Shown here piece by piece: positions 49,354 to 62,238 of a stretch of 64,000 nucleotides of DNA. The stretch covers positions 155,756-219,755 of the forward strand of contig QKWP01000222.1 of the NCBI GenBank assembly GCA_003550325.1, given 5' to 3'. The notes below the pieces were generated by a model. It did not search any database. It saw only the letters and a list, made by a program, of their open reading frames with translations, and was not told the origin of the DNA. Source of the DNA: Gigaspora rosea (taxonomy: Eukaryota > Glomeromycota > Glomeromycetes > Diversisporales > Gigasporaceae). A program made the position numbers and the translations under genes. Within the stretch, counting starts at the first letter, position 1. Every line of letters begins with the position of its first letter.

Positions 49354-52300
49354 CTAATCTAATACAATTTCTATGCGATCGTCTGCGTCCACATGCTCTT
49401 TTACTTCTTTTTTAACCTTTTTGGCTTCTTTTCCTTCTTGATTAAAATAAGCCGATGAAATATCATTGGAGGTACGTTCTTGATGTTCGCCTTTCTTACC
49501 ACCAAGACATTTTTTTAATTTTGCAACCCATGACAGATTTTGAGTAGGTATCAAACGAATCAATGCACCAAAGAGTACAGATGAAAATCCAAGCCCAACA
49601 CATAATAGCCATTGTACAATATTTAATTTTTGAGTATTAAATACTGTTCCTCCGAATGTTACAATAATTATTTGCCCTGTTATGATAAAAGAGAAAATGA
49701 CAATAAAATATTTGTTAGAAAATGCACCCTTAAAGATATTGAGCTTATCATTTAATCGTCGAGAACTGTTAAAAATCGAAAAAATTATCTCGTTAAAATA
49801 TAAAAAAATCATAAGTAACTATAATTAATTGGTCGATAACTTAACTTAATTTCATTGAATATTTGAAGGAAAACGAAAGTATTAAAAATTATCGTTGGTA
49901 AACTAGACTTTTCTTCGGGTGTATCGTAATCCAATATATCATTCCCACAGTACAACAGAATCAACGTAACTAATAATTGAACTGCACATTGTCCAAGTAT
50001 CATTTTCCACATATCTAAAGAAATCAATGATGCTGATCTAGCTTCGGGTTTACGTTTTAATAAATCAGGTGTCGGTGGATCAGTGGCCAATGCTAAAGCA
50101 GCGAGTGTATTCATTATTAGATTAATCCATAATAATTGTACCGCCGATAATATCGCTTCTTGTTGATCACTAGAAACTGCCGATATAAATGTTAATAGTA
50201 CAGCCGTCAAATTCACTGTAAGTTGAAATTGTAAGAATTTTTTAACTGAATCATTTACACTACGTCCCCACATAATTGCTTTCACAATACTTGAAAAATT
50301 ATCATCCATCAATACAATCGAGGAAGCTTCCTTTGCAACTTCTGTACCCGCTATACCCATAGAAAATCCTACATCTGCTGCTTTCAATGCAGGTCCATCA
50401 TTTGTACCATCACCTGTTACTGCGACAACTTCTCCTAATTCTCGAAGTTTTTCTACCAAAATTTTTTTATCTTGTGGACTAGATCTCGCCAAAACTTGCA
50501 AATTAGGTACCACAATATTCATTTCATCCGGTAATAAATTACGAAACTCATGACCTTCAATCACAATACCATCAGTATAAATCCCGCATTGAGTAGCGAT
50601 TGATTTAGCTGTCATGATGTTGTCACCAGTGACCATACGAACTTTTACACCTGCTCTATTACAATCTTGCACAGCTTCACGTACTCCATCTCTCAATGGA
50701 TCCTCGATACCGACAACTCCTAGTAATATAACATTTTTAACTAAGTCGTCAAATGTGATTTCTCTAACTACAACATTCATTCCACTGGGGGGCCATTCAT
50801 TGAAATCACAATACCCCATAAAAATAGTTCTCAAACTTTGATGAGCATAATTTTCTATGATTTGTCGTAATGCGGTAATATTTTCCTCCGTTAAATTAGA
50901 ATATACCGATACTTCATCCTCTGATAGATCAAGATTTACAATGAATTTCGCTTTTTCAAGTAATAGTTCGCTAGCACCTTTAACATAGAACCTCATTTTG
51001 ACTTTTCTTTCAATAACAACTCCCATGGCTTTACGTTCTGAACTAAATGGAAATACTTGTATTGGTTTGATTTTCCTTAAATCCATAAAATTTTTACGGT
51101 CCATATCAACCAGAAAACTTAGTAATGCAGTTTCAGTTTTTGAACCAGTAAAAGTAATTTGACCATTTCCAGATACATTCTCAAATGCAGTAGAATTAAT
51201 TACAATCGACTCTTCCAACAAATTCATAATAACAGGTGAAAGAGTTTCCTTAAGTTTTTGTAATGAGATAGGCCTATTTAGGTTAGGAATACTAAAATCA
51301 TTTGCACGAGCTAGGTCCTTTAAAAAATTTAAAGTTAACCCTATTGTTCCAGTAACTACTGACATATTATTTTGAGTTAATGTGCCAGTCTTGTCTGAAC
51401 ATACAGTTGTTGCACCTCCCATGGTCTCACAAGCTGATAAAACTCGCACAAGATTATAACCATTTAACATACGAGTTGTTGCAAAAGCAAGTGCTAGTGT
51501 TACAGCCAATGGTAATCCTTCAGGAATTGCCACTACTATTAAAGCCACGGTTGAAGTTAAAATTCTGATCAAACTCTGAATGATGGATGTCGTATTTGGA
51601 ATACCAAAATTAAAGCTGATAAAATATTTGATTAATAGGACGATTAACATGAGAAGAGTTGCACCTCCACCTAATTTTGCGATGTCATCGGCGAGTTTGC
51701 TTAGTTTTTTCTGAAGAGGTGTATCTTCAGGTTCAGTTCTTAATGCTAATGAATGAAAAAAAAAGTTAATAAAAAATTCTTTACATAAAAAATAACATGA
51801 CAAAAAAATAATGTGATGTACCCATCATCGTTTTTCCAAAGTATGAATTTACGCCGACAGACGTTACAACATAACTTCCTACACCTTCTAAGACTTTACT
51901 TCCACTAATTACAAAGGGATCAATTTTTGAAAGAATAGATGGATCGTATTCAACATTTTTTTCTAATGCTTTAAGACAATCTTCGCAGTTCATCTTTCTC
52001 ACTGCATCACTTTCGCCTGTGGCTGCAGATTCGTCACATTTAAGATTGTATGAGTCAATCAGCACTCCATCCGTTGGAATAATATCACCTGGTTCTAATT
52101 TGAGGATATCACCAACCAATATATTATATACTGACAGAAGAAATTCTTTACCATCTCTGATCGCTTTAACATCCCGATCCTCTTTTTTAGCATTTAATTT
52201 TGGAATTGACGCAGTTTCTGCCAATGATTTAAACTACTTACTAATACCACAATAAAAATTGCTACAAAAATTGCCACCCCTTCAACCCAACTAACTTTTG

Positions 52301-52784
52301 GTTTATGTTCTTCATCCTCATGTTTGACACCGAAATCTTCATAAAGACCGAGACCTAGTGATAAGATTGCGGCTATGGCTAAGAGAATTATAATTTTTTC
52401 CTGCAAAGCGATCCACATTAATTGAAAAATAGTTTTTTGTTTCTTTGTTGGTAAAACATTTCTACCATAAATTTTTATTCTATGATAGAAGGACGTGTTT
52501 TTTGAAATATCAGATGATTGCAACTGTGAGTTTTTATCGTGCCCTTCTAAAACTTCGATATTAACAATATCATCCGATGTGAATGGACTTAAAGTGGTTT
52601 CATTACTACTCAAACCAGTTTTTGAGTTCGTGCGTAAACCAGTCAATAAGCCCTCTACACCATCAATATTTTTCAATAAATTTACATCCTTAGAATCTAT
52701 CAATCTTGATAAGATTTGAGGAGTAAACGCGAACGGACTAATATACTCTTCGTAGTCAGGAAAGTCACAAAATTCTTCATGCAT
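49354..52784 (-). CDS. PMC1: Plasma-membrane-type Ca2+-transporting ATPase (P-IIB)
   Basis: Pumps Ca2+ out of the cytosol (vacuolar in yeast) using ATP. From ATG 52784 (MHEEFCDFPDYEEYISPFAF) about 1100 codons. TM1-2 lie around LMWIALQEKIIILLAIAAIL and VEGVAIFVAIFIVVLVSSLN. The actuator region has CDESAATGESDAV, TM4 VVAIPEGLPLAVTLALAFAT, the phosphorylation site CSDKTGTLTQNN, the nucleotide site KGASELLL, and the hinge GDGTNDGPALKAADVGFSMG. TM5-10 run to LGFSSVLFGALIRLIPTQ, then a charged tail. Introns: 51821-51746 (76 bp) and 49845-49766 (80 bp, rejoining F-N-E-I-N-S-R-R). One flaw: between LRQFQ and KLNAKKEDRD (about 52208) one A of an A-run is missing, shifting the frame. The gene is otherwise clean. 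It could be an assembly error or a new null allele. No clear C-terminal calmodulin site. Confidence 0.88.
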
Positions 52785-53059
52785 ACCCTGATTAAAATTT
52801 ACCTTTAGTATTATAATATACTTTCAATATATATGTTTTGAATTATTAAAGTGTCAAGGGAAAACCAATTTTCATGGAGAACGGAATAATCCAGTAATAT
52901 AATAATAAAGCCAGAACAAACGAATTAAGAAAGTTATTAGATTCCCAAAGTAAAAAACAACGGGTTGTGGGATTTCGTTTTAGAACTTTCTGTTTCTCAA
53001 ATATTTCATGCATTTCAAAAATATATAGATTTTTGCAATATCCATCGTAACCAAAAAAT

Positions 53060-53260
53060 TGGGGGATGGATTAGAACCATGTACCCACGTGATTTTCGAA
53101 AATTTAATTAAATTTAAGGGTTAGAACTTGCCTTCGCGGCATTTTTTGTTAATGCCCGAGACAGGTTTAGGTTACCGTTTTTTGGGTTCTTTATTTTTTG
53201 ACTTCGGGCTGATCCGTGTGAGCAAAATTCCGCGATTCCAGTTGGTTGATTTACACAAAA
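53060..53260. repeat. Divergent core of MITE family M3, copy 3
   Basis: The sequence CTTGCCTTCGCGGCATTTTTTGTTAATGCC then GAGACAGGTTTAGGTTACC and CGGGCTGATCCGTGTGAGCAA matches the interior of 32201-32481 and 48013-48291. A CCAAAAAATTGG word lies at its left edge (about 53048). The TIRs and right-hand duplication could not be recovered. Confidence 0.55.
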
Positions 53261-53477
53261 AATGTCATTGGTATATGATTATCATCTATATAATAGTATC
53301 AATATAATCAATATATAGTTCAGGTTAGGTTAGATACTTACGGTATAACGGAAATGGAAAATTCGCAAAAATACTATTCCTTATGGATCGGCAATACCGA
53401 TCCTGATGGAGTTAAAAAAAAAAAAACTTTATTTGAGTACCGTTTCTGATAGGGCTCTAAAAAGAATAGTAATAGTA

Positions 53478-54345
53478 TTTTGGAGGCCCTTTTTTAGAAC
53501 GCTATCAAGCAAGCGTTTTTTTTTCCCCACAGGAACAGTACCCGATCCATCTGGAATGGTATTTTTGCGGAAAATTCTGTTAAGAAAATGTAGGCATGGG
53601 CAGGAAAATGATTATCTCATAATTGAATAATTAAATGCTATATTAAGGAAAATTAAATCAAATTACTATTTATCTACGTACGCAATGTCCAAAACCGGAT
53701 AGATTAGTGTGCAACCAAAGTTTAAAATTTAGCGGTAGGGTCAGAATACGAGTATACCATAGAACAAACTCTGGAAATAAAAGCCAGAAGTTCTTAAAAA
53801 TTGAAAATAATGATCGTAAATGACCGTTTCTACTTAGTATTGAGATATTTATGATTTTAACAGTGGATGGGTTCACAATTTAGATTTATGACCATGATTT
53901 TAGTAATAGGATTTTGGAGTTGGAGGCCCTTTTTTTAGAACGTTATCAAGCAAGCGATTTTGTTTTCCCACAGGAACAGTACCCGATCCATCTGGAATGG
54001 TATTTTTGCGGAAAATTCTGTTAAGAAAATGTAGGCATGGGCAGGAAAATGATTATCGCATAATTGAATAATTAAATGCTATATTAAGGAAAATTAAATC
54101 AAATTACTATTTATCTACGTACGTAATGTCCAAAACCGGATAGATTAGTGGTGCAACCAAAGTTTAAAATTTAGCGTTAGGGTCGGAATACGAGTATACC
54201 ATAGAAACAAACTCTGGAAATAAAAGCCAGAAGTTCTTAAAAATTGAAAATAATGATCGTAAATGACCGTTTCTACTTAGTATTGAGATATTTATGATTT
54301 TAACAGTGGATGGGTTCACAATTTAGATTTATGACCATGATTTTA
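53478..54345. repeat. Two-copy tandem duplication, 441-bp period
   Basis: The segment from TTGGAGGCCCTTTTTTAGAA to TTATGACCATGATTTTA occurs twice head to tail with only a handful of differences (TATCTCATAATTG versus TATCGCATAATTG, ACGTACGCAATG versus ACGTACGTAATG). Near identity implies a recent duplication. No coding frame is shared in phase. Confidence 0.88.
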
Positions 54346-54960
54346 ACAGAATAGTTCATGATTACAACAATGAATTGGTTTATAATCTCAATAATGGATG
54401 AGTTAACGATTTCAATAACGATTGTTTTTATAATGTTAGTAATGGGTAAGTAGTAATTTCAACGATGTGTGTTTACAATTTAGTTCATAATTTAGTAGTG
54501 AATATATTTGTAATTTCAACAGGTAAGTTCATTATTTCAATATTGTGTAGTGATTCGTTGTGGTTTGCATAATGACATCGATTGGTGATTGCGAATAATG
54601 ATTTTAAAATAGATATGCCATTAAAAATCGTGAAAATATTATATTTACGTTCATGAAATGCACTTCACAATCGCACAATCAGATAATGATCAAGTAATTT
54701 TACATGTGAGTCACGACTTGCAAAGAACACATCATTTTGAAACCATAATAGTGGGTAGTTCATGATTCGATAGTAAATAGCTTAGTAATTTTAACAATGA
54801 GTGGATTACAGTAGTAAGTTAATGAGTCTAATAGTAAGTGGGTTCGTGAATTAATAATGGATAAGTTCATGATTTCAACAGTGAATGAGCTATTGATCTT
54901 AACAGTGGATAAGTTAGTGATTTCAGTAGTTTATGGGTTAATGTTTAATGAAATTGCTAC
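54346..54960. repeat. Decayed GGTTCATGATTTCAACAATGA-like repeats
   Basis: Variants of AATTTCAACAATGGGTGAGTT recur every 25-40 bp with heavy decay. The 3' end of the 441-bp duplicated unit (AACAGTGGATGGGTTCACAATT) belongs to the same repeat. No gene. Confidence 0.55.
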
Positions 54961-55778
54961 AAACACAGCATTATTGACAGGTGTTGTTTATAATCGTAAG
55001 GTTAATGGCATAAAAGACGTTGCGTAGGCCAATAAAAAAAGAAAAGCGTATAGTCTACATATAACTTATGTATACTAATTTTTTTTTTAAGAAAAGCGTA
55101 TAATATACATAAAAGTATAAACCAATTTTGAGTCGATTATACTAGTTTGTATATAGATATTTGGTACTTTAAAAATTTTGGCTTACTTTATCGGTCATAC
55201 CCTAGCGTCGTCCAGAAAAAATGGTAGCCGGATTATTTTGCCGGCTAACATGTGATTTCGGTTACTGATTGCTGGTGTTTCCCTTGTATGCCGATCCCCT
55301 GCCTTAAATCACGGGAATACTGCGCAAGATGTACCGATTGTGCCGATTGTGCCATATGTGCCACATGTGACAGATGTGCCGCATGTGACTGAAATGTCGC
55401 ATTTGACATTAGTGGTAGCTCTCCCCAGAGACCCGTAAAAATTTTTTGTTATACGAAATCTTTATTTGCGTTATTGCAATAATTTGTATTAATTTGCAAT
55501 AATAAATTAACTTTGTATTAATTTGCGATTTTTCAAAAATCATCAAAAATTTATCCAAAATTTTGTTTTGACCTTTCTAGTCTTTTTATGTTCATTCATT
55601 TTCTCTTTTGGAAATTTCGGAATCTTAACAGTTTCTGCATACTATCCGACACCAGTAGCCAATCAAATTTAAGAATATCACGTGAAGTTTACTCTTAGAA
55701 ATTTGGTTTAATTTGCATAATTAATATAATTTGCATTAATTTGTATTAATTTATATACAAATTTTTACCAGTCTCTGG
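54961..55778. other. No gene; short GTGCC repeats
   Basis: A cluster of TGTGCCGATTGTGCC/ATGTGCCACATGTGAC words lies at 55330-55420, and TTGCATTAATTTGTATTAAT repeats at 55480-55520 and 55720-55760. Nothing else is supportable. Confidence 0.45.
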
Positions 55779-56120
55779 CTCTCCCACAAAAATTTTACCC
55801 CCACGTGACTTTGACCAATCAAATTTTAAAATCAGGTATAACGTGAAGTCAAAACAAACGTGTTTGTTTTCTAAGTAAAAAGTTGCGCGTAAAAATAAAC
55901 CTCGTTATAGTTAGGGTTAGGTGAGGACAATGTAGGGTTAGGGTTAAGTTTATTAGTAAAATTTCATAAGGAATATTTTTAATTAGGCCACAGAAGGTGG
56001 TTTCCTAATTAAAATTGCGTTTTTTTGTAAAAAAGTTGTTTCGCTTCAATTTTTATGTTACACCTGATCCTGAAATTCGATTGGTCGAAATCACGTGGGG
56101 TAAAATTTTTTGTGTGATAG
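55779..56120. mobile_element. MITE family M1, copy 2
   Basis: CTCCCACAAAAATTTTACCC at the left and the complement of the right end (TCACACAAAAAATTTTACCC) continue through GACCAATC(A/G)AA and AGGT(G/A)TAAC. It has the same inverted repeats as 17799-18152 but opposite orientation. The interior carries GTTAGGGTTAGG and TAGGGTTAGGGTTAAG tracts near 55908-55950. Confidence 0.78.
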
Positions 56121-56162
56121 CTATGGGTTTTCATGTGACAGATGTGTCATATGTTGTGATCA

Positions 56163-56622
56163 TATGGGCCGATTTGAGTAATTCATAAGTAGTGCTTATT
56201 TTTTTAAAACTTTGAAGCTAAATAAATTCTGATCTACTGGTCCGTTTTAGATGATTTTACTACCAAAATGTTCGTCTCTTTGAGACGATTCCAACAAGCC
56301 CAAAATCATTAAAATCCAATTACAGGAACACGCGAAAATGCACTATCAAATAGGTGATGCACTGCTAGGGTTGGACAATTGGTTAGACATAGATCTAACC
56401 AATTGTCCATCCCTAGAGGTGCGTCACCTATTTGATAGCGCATTTTCTCGTGTTTCTGTGATTGGATTTTAATGATTTTGGGCTTGTTGGAATCGCTCAA
56501 AGAGACGAACATTTTGGTAGTAAAATTATCTAAAACGAACCAGTAGATCAGAATTTATTTAGCTTTAAAGTTTAAAAAAAATAAGCACTACTTATGAATT
56601 ACTCAAATCGGCCCATATGTAA
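56163..56622. repeat. 460-bp near-perfect palindrome
   Basis: ATATGGGCCGATTTGAGTAA begins the left arm and its complement ends the right arm. The arms of about 225 bp meet near 56392 at TTGGTTAGACATAGATCTAACC. It is probably a foldback MITE. No coding capacity. Confidence 0.85.
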
Positions 56623-56638
56623 TAGCTTAAGGGATTGA

Positions 56639-57019
56639 TGTGATGGAACGGGCATAAGGGATTAATGTGATAGAAAGAATATAAATGATAAATAGATCCT
56701 TTATAACACAAGAGCCTCATGTACTTATTAGTAGATAAACCCTATATATATGGGCATTATTCGCTCCACTTTGTAGGCATGCTTGCCATTACATCTTTTG
56801 ATTATTAATAAAAGACACTTTATTATATATAATCAATTCTATAAATTACATCACGCACTCTTTACATTAACAAATCACTATACATAAACTCTCACGCTAA
56901 AGTTATATACTAATAACTACAATAAACTACTACATAGTTGGTTTTTCTGTGTTCACGTGACTCTCTGTTAATAGTTGCCTCATTATCCACAATTTCCAGA
57001 GGTACTTCGTAGGTTAACA
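56639..57019 (+). mobile_element. Probable LTR of a gypsy-type retrotransposon
   Basis: Begins TGTGATGGAACGGG and ends AGGTTAACA. A TATA-like CCCTATATATATGGG lies at about 56738. It is followed after five bases by TGGTGACTGTGAGATC, a possible primer-binding site. The gag remnant follows. No second LTR was found downstream, so the boundary is inferred and the element is truncated. Confidence 0.5.
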
Positions 57020-57177
57020 ATTAGTGGTGACTGTGAGATCTGTAACAAGAATCAATGTAGAAATTGCGAAGATAACTCTTCTGTGTGAGTTGATTAAAGA
57101 TTACTCTGTGTAAGTTGTAATATCTGATTCTGTGTGAGTTGAAAGAGAAATTTAAGGTATTATACTTATCATAAAGA

Positions 57178-57912
57178 ATGGCAATAGATTTTGTATAGCT
57201 GCAGCTCTTACTCAAGCAGGTGGCTAATAGCTTTAAGGAAGTTGCTGATAAATTCAAACGAGGAATACTACCTGGTGTAAAGGAATTAAATATAGTCAAG
57301 GTAAAACCATTCTAAGGTAAAGAAAAAGACCCAACTGAGTGGATCGATATGTTTGAGAAAGCTGCTGTGGCTAATAATTGAAGAAATTGAAGAAAAATCA
57401 ACATTGTTTTAGGGTATTTAGTCAGAGCCGCCGCTTATTGGTATGATAATATCAAAAGCAGCTAGTAAGATGTCAAAGATACCTCCTTTGTGGCTTAGTT
57501 CAATAAGCGTTTCAGGACTCTCGAGAAGAAAAATAAGTGGCATAATGAGCTACATAATGTGGAACAAGAAAAGGATGAACAGGTTCTGAAATACATCGTC
57601 AAATTCAAACGCCTGAAAAAGAAGGTAAACCCGGAAATAGGTTGCCAGATAACTATATAGTTTGTCTTTTCTTATCTGGGCTTAAACAGAAAATCGCTAT
57701 GTATACCGCAATGAAGAATTTCCAAACTTTAGAAGAAGCTATTGAAATAGCTGAACAAGTTGGAGCAGAAAAATACTACAAGAAACATAAGCCAGAAAAA
57801 GTGAAAACTTAAGAAAAGAAATTAGAAAATGACATAGACCAACTAATACAGAAAATGCAACAAATGACATTAAATTACACTTCCCTTACCTCTGTATTAG
57901 CAGCAGCATAGT
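57178..57912 (+). pseudogene. Ty3/gypsy gag (capsid) remnant
   Basis: In scattered frames: MAIDF..VANSFKEVADKFKRGILPG, KEKDPTEWIDMFEKAAVANN, AAAYWYDNI, RFRTLEKKNKWHNELHNVEQ, VLKYIVKFKRLKKKV and AMKNFQTLEEAIEIAEQVGA. The W-x-x-x-F..A-x-x-W-Y-D and F-x-x-R-F-x-T-x-x-x-K blocks with the L-E-E-A-I helix are those of retrotransposon capsid proteins. Several stops occur. No pol follows; the copy ends near 57912. Confidence 0.72.
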
Positions 57913-58253
57913 GGATATTCGATTTGATTGATTTGAAAATCACTGGATACACAATATAAAAAAAAATTAAAGTAACCCTTACTATGAAAAACTACATCAT
58001 CAATTGGCAACTTAGTAGTTTACATAAAAAAATTTTTTTAAACCACATTATAGTGCTCTTTAACTCTTTGTACGTCGCCTGTAAAAAAAGATTAGTATAG
58101 ATCAAATATCCTAAAAACTTTATTTAGAAGGCAAATTCAGGCAAGTAATACGAATTAGATAAGCAGAAAACTGGATTGTTGACCACAAGTATAAATTGTT
58201 AAGAGTTAAGATCAAAAAAATTTAACCAAAAGTTAGTTGAAAGGTATGTTTAA

Positions 58254-58962
58254 GGATAGGGTATCTCGTATGATTTGCAATATAGCAAAATAACGGACAT
58301 ATTGTAGATTATTTGTGTAACTAATCTAAAAATAGTAATTTATTATTTATTAGCCAATCAAATTATTTTATGCCTACGAATACATGAAGACAAAAATCTT
58401 TGATTTTTTTATTTTATACAATCTTATTCATATTATAATAAAAAATTTTATTTGCAATAAGTTTTAAATACTTGTTACAAACACTTGCGCACAAAAAATT
58501 TAATCTTCCAAATAGTTTATATATTATATTTAATACGGTTCTAAATATTGTCTAATCTATAAATAGATCTCAAAAAAATACGAAAGGTTTCTAATAAACT
58601 TTCAAAAATTTCTTAATTACGAATAATTTTTATGATATCATTAAATGTAAACAAGTGACCGAAGTTATATCCTGTAAAAGTTAAAGAAAAAAATCTGTTT
58701 GTTAAAAAGTTTACTTGATATGCGCATTTATGAAGCCACATGCGCAAAGTTAATACTATATTGTTTCTAAACAAACCTCGTTTTAAACAGTTCGTTTAAT
58801 GAAAAAACTGTTTACTGGCAAATACACAATCTTTAAATAGCTGAAAAAATTTTTTTAACAATATAAAACCGTGGGTTAAAATTCTTTAACAGTCACAAAT
58901 TTGTATAATCTGTGATCTGCATAAAATTACATATGTGTAACATCATATGAGATACCCTAGCC
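58254..58962. mobile_element. TTAA-target MITE, copy 3
   Basis: GGATAGGGTATCTCGTATGAT at the left and the complement of the right end (GGCTAGGGTATCTCATATGAT) are inverted repeats. TTAA flanks them at 58250-58253 and 58963-58966. The GGNTAGGGTA start is similar to the M2 elements at 21291 and 23338. 709 bp, no transposase. Confidence 0.8.
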
Positions 58963-59034
58963 TTAAACGTTTAAGCTATTTTTCATTTGTAAAAACTTAC
59001 TCTTCATAATTCTAACTAATAAAAAAATATAACC

Positions 59035-62000
59035 ATATCAGTCATAGGACATGTCCTTAAAAAATGGTCCAAATGTTGTCTATAATAAAAATTATAATAA
59101 AAACATATGAATTTACTATAGACATGGATTAGAAGATTCTCTTTGATCTTACTTATTAACTTAAAATTAAATTTTTTGGGAATATAGAACAAGGGAAGAA
59201 GAAAAAATTGAGCTTAAAAATCAAATTAAAAGTTTGCTAATTTTGCACAAAACAAAAATGTAACTTTGCCAAAAACAAATATTTTCTAATTTTAAAATGA
59301 TGAGTATATATAAAATCATGCCCTGAACAACTTTACTTAGTTGACTAAAGTAGGTTACCTTGAAGTAGGTTACCTAATCAAAAAAAATATTTTATATTTA
59401 AAACTCAAAAATTTTAACTTTAGTACATAGGTAACCCATTTTTCTTACAAGGTAACCTACTTTAGTCGACTAAGTAAAGTTGTTCAGGGCATGATTTTAC
59501 ATAGGACTCCGGACATTTCTAATATATGTTATATTTTTTTTTTAGCAAATTGATTCAAATTTGATCTAAGGTCCAAATTTAAATTTTAGCAAATTGAAGT
59601 TAATTTTAAAAAGGGTCATAATTGAATATTTTGGCGAATTACAAAGATTTTATGCATGTTATATTTTTTTATTTTTAGCAATTTACCCACATTTTTGCAA
59701 AAATTATTGTAACAAGTTAAGTTGTGCTATAATGATCGATCCAGATATAACAAGTTGTTAATGGCTATATAGAGTAAAGTGATAATCAATTATAATTAAA
59801 AATAAATAAAAGTAGGTGTAGCATGTAATCGGGTTTTAGTATCAATAGCAACTTGGTACTTACCCCGCATATGTATTATGATCATTGATCGTGATTGTAT
59901 ATCAATAAACAAATAAATATGTAATGCAATTGCATAGAGATGAGAATTAGTTAGTAATTCACATAATAATTGTAGTTAATATTATCTCTATAAGTTCTTA
60001 ATCAAATTTAATAAAAATTTTTTTATTTGAATTCTATGGATTCGTACAATTAAAATAAAAAATTTTTCATCAAATTAGGTCAAGAACTCGTAAAGATATC
60101 TTTGATGAAAGTTCCTGTAAACAATTTCAACGCAGCTTCTTTGCAATATGTTTTTTTGCTTTTTCAAAATAACCCACTGTTTGGCGATGATTTACAAGAA
60201 ATTTTACTATGCTAACTAAAAAAAATTTATAACAAGACTTATAGCGCATATCATGGACTAATAGAATCTCAAATTTCATGAAAAAATATTGAAAACTCAT
60301 AAAGATATTAACGTTTTTGTAAATTTGAATGCATACGTTTTCGCAAGTTTTCCCCTAAATTCAAATGCTTCTGGAGGCACTTTCTCAAAATGAAACATAC
60401 AAAATACGATTAAATAAGTTGATAGAATAGATATTCAAGAGTTTTCAGTTAAAATTTTATCAAAAACGGATTAATATTGATGAAGTTTTAATGATTTTTT
60501 CAATTTGCTTCCAGATTCGGGATTTTCTAAAATTTTCAATTTTGATCAAAACAGAAAAATCACCATCACAGGCTAGATTTTCACAAGTTCAAATGAAACA
60601 AGTTACTGCGCACTAATAAAATCAATAGAGAATAGATTAAAATTTTGCTTTCTAAAATTTCAAGTTATTTGGTTAAATATTCATTCTATAATAGCTTTTT
60701 TTCATTTGGCGCAGCTTCTTTAAAAGAAGCTGCGCCAAATAAAAAAAGCTATTATAGAATGAATATTTAACCAAATAACTTGAAATTTTAGAAAGCAAAA
60801 TTTTAATCTATTCTCTATTGATTTTATTAGTGCGCAGTAACTTGTTTCATTTGAACTTGTGAAAATCTAGCCTGTGATGGTGATTTTTCTGTTTTGATCA
60901 AAATTGAAAATTTTAGAAAATCCCGAATCTGGAAGCAAATTGAAAAAATCATTAAAACTTCATCAATATTAATCCGTTTTTGATAAAATTTTAACTGAAA
61001 ACTCTTGAATATCTATTCTATCAACTTATTTAATCGTATTTTGTATGTTTCATTTTGAGAAAGTGCCTCCAGAAGCATTTGAATTTAGGGGAAAACTTGC
61101 GAAAACGTATGCGTTCAAATTTACAAAAACGTTAATATCTTTATGAGTTTTCAATATTTTTTCATGAAATTTGAGATTCTATTAGTCCATGATATGCGCT
61201 ATAAGTCTTGTTATAAAATTTTTTTTAGTTAGCATAGTAAAATTTCTTGTAAATCATCGCCGAACAGTGGGTTATTTTGAAAAAGCAAAAAAACATATTG
61301 CAAAGAAGCTGCGTTGAAATTGTTTACAGGAACTTTCATCAAAGATATCTTTACGAGTTCTTGACCAAATTTGATGAAAATTTTTTTATTTTAATTGTAC
61401 GAATCCATAGAATTCAAATAAAAAAAAAATTTATTAAATTTGATCAAGAACTTATAGAGATAATATTAATAAAAGGTTTTAAAAGTTAAAATATTTAAGT
61501 GACAAAATCGAATAGCAATTCCTTAATTTTATTAATAAAATAATATTATACCCAAAATTTTATTAAATGATTATAATATTTTGCTCTAATAAAACTTATT
61601 TAGCACATAAAAATACATTATGCAAGTAAATTTACTTTTATATTTCTTGAAAATTTAAGAAAAGATGCTTAATTTTTGATTTTTTGATCAAAAAATCCAA
61701 AATTAAGTATCTCTTCTTAAATTTTCAAGAAATATAAAAGTAAATATGCCAGTAAAATGTATTTTTATATGCTGCACAAATTTTTTTAGAGCGCCTGAAC
61801 CTAAGAGCACTATCTAAATGTAATAATTTAGTTTTTAGCAAATTACTATAAAAACTTCATATAATAATTGAATTTTTAGCAAATTTACTTGGTTTTAGAG
61901 GTAGCAAAAACCTTAAAATTTGTGCAAATCAGTTATGACCTATATGAGAGATGTCCGTGGTCCTTTTTACATATACTTATCATCTTAAAATTAGAAAATA

Positions 62001-62238
62001 TTTGTTTTTGGCAAAGTTACATTTTTGTTTTGTACAAAATTAGCAAAATTTTAATTCGATTTTCAAGCTCAATTTTTTTTCTTCTCTTGTTCTATATTCC
62101 CAAAAAATTTAATTTAAGTTAATAAGTAAGATCAAAGAGAATCTTCTAATCCATGTCTATAGTAAATTCATATGTTTTTATTATAATTTTTATTATAGAC
62201 AGCAATTGAAAGGACATGTCCTATGACTGATATAATAT
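59035..62238. repeat. 3.2-kb nested inverted repeat (foldback)
   Basis: The outer arms 59035-59305 and about 61970-62238 mirror each other (ATATCAGTCATAGGACATGT and complement). The inner arms 59985-60722 and 60723-61462 are a near-perfect palindrome of about 738 bp each, meeting at GCAGCTTCTTTAAAAGAAGC. Between the outer and inner arms each side has its own small hairpin (59320-59490; about 61580-61800) with shared AACAACTTTACTTAG-type sequence. No transposase and no flanking duplication were found. The frame at 61277-61489 is a by-product. Confidence 0.85.

Noticed and set aside
50614-50841. Plus-strand frames within 50614-52719
   Set aside because: Antisense shadows of the Ca2+-ATPase exons.
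52208-52231. GTAAGT..CAG segment as a 24-bp intron in the Ca2+ pump
   Set aside because: Too short for an intron, and its translation (S-S-L-N-H-W-Q-K) matches the family; a one-base deletion explains the frame change better.
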